5,031 bases of DNA. Origin: Lutispora sp. (GTDB lineage Bacteria > Bacillota > Clostridia > Lutisporales > Lutisporaceae). Positions 4,937-5,031 of the stretch are shown here, one piece after another. Location: assembly GCA_030834765.1 (NCBI GenBank), contig JAUQXG010000473.1, forward strand, positions 1 to 5,031, given 5' to 3'. A program made the translations under genes and the position numbers. How positions within the stretch are numbered: position 1 is the first letter of the stretch; each line of letters opens with the position of its first letter. The notes beneath the pieces were generated by a model that saw only the letters and a program-made list of their open reading frames with translations, did not search any database and was not told the origin of the DNA.

Positions 4937-5031
4937 TTATAGCCTCGTTCCTAATTCTCTACTGATTTTATTGAAACATTCATACTGCATATAATCCCCA
5001 AAATGAGTATCAGTATTCCTGAAATCAAGAA
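4937..5031 (-). CDS. Possible 3' end of a minus-strand gene, frame undecided
   Basis: Two minus-strand frames are open from the right edge. One, ending TAG at 4953-4951, gives a strongly hydrophobic stretch (FLISGILILILGIICSM) and then NVSIKSVEN, like a last transmembrane helix with a short tail. The other, ending TAA at 4939-4937, gives a soluble sequence containing HFGDYMQYECFNKISREL. Only one can be real and about 30 codons are too few to choose. The convergent arrangement with the acetyltransferase and the lack of any plus-strand ribosome binding site favour a minus-strand gene end, but the stretch could also be non-coding. Confidence 0.3.
   Translation of the reverse strand, partial: LDFRNTDTHFGDYMQYECFNKISRELGTRL

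Overview
The window is AT-rich. Its ribosome binding sites are strong (GAGGTGA, AAGGAG, GGAGG), terminators are hairpins with short T-runs, and the gene families are typical of Gram-positive bacteria. The gene set is an M18 aminopeptidase of the clostridial ApeA type, an lmo0937-type mini membrane protein, two Cys-flanked LysM/YkuD proteins without signal peptides, and a DUF4003 protein. This points to an endospore-forming member of the class Clostridia. I cannot name genus or species from sequence alone. It reads as ordinary chromosome; I see no transposase, integrase, tRNA, rRNA or CRISPR array.

Layout, left to right: (1) The 3' part of an M18 metallo-aminopeptidase gene runs off the left edge (1-1202). 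(2) A 48-residue two-helix membrane protein follows (1346-1492), then a very long hairpin (1509-1570). (3) Next is a two-gene operon of 231-residue LysM-LysM-YkuD proteins (1676-2371 and 2409-3104). It is preceded by an excellent match to a mother-cell sigma-K promoter and closed by a bidirectional terminator (3143-3179). (4) A DUF4003 gene converges from the minus strand (4209-3214). (5) A divergent intergenic region carries back-to-back sigma-A-type promoters and a central palindrome. (6) A GNAT-like acetyltransferase gene follows on the plus strand (4403-4903), and its stop codon lies inside its own terminator hairpin. (7) The last ~110 bases probably hold the 3' tip of another minus-strand gene, but its frame is undecided.

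The most interesting part is the LysM/YkuD pair. By hand alignment the two proteins are the same length, align without a gap and are identical at about 100 of 231 positions. The downstream protein keeps the L,D-transpeptidase residues (His191, Ser204, Cys207, Arg209). In the upstream one the His, Cys and Arg are replaced (Arg191, Asn207, Val209), while the fold-defining residues and all four Cys residues flanking the LysM domains remain. This looks like an active enzyme co-expressed with a catalytically dead paralogue, probably late in sporulation in the mother cell, where they could bind or cross-link spore peptidoglycan or coat. The spore role is inference from the promoter match, the lack of signal peptides and the known B. 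subtilis YkuD precedent. The remaining genes have no evident functional link to this operon.
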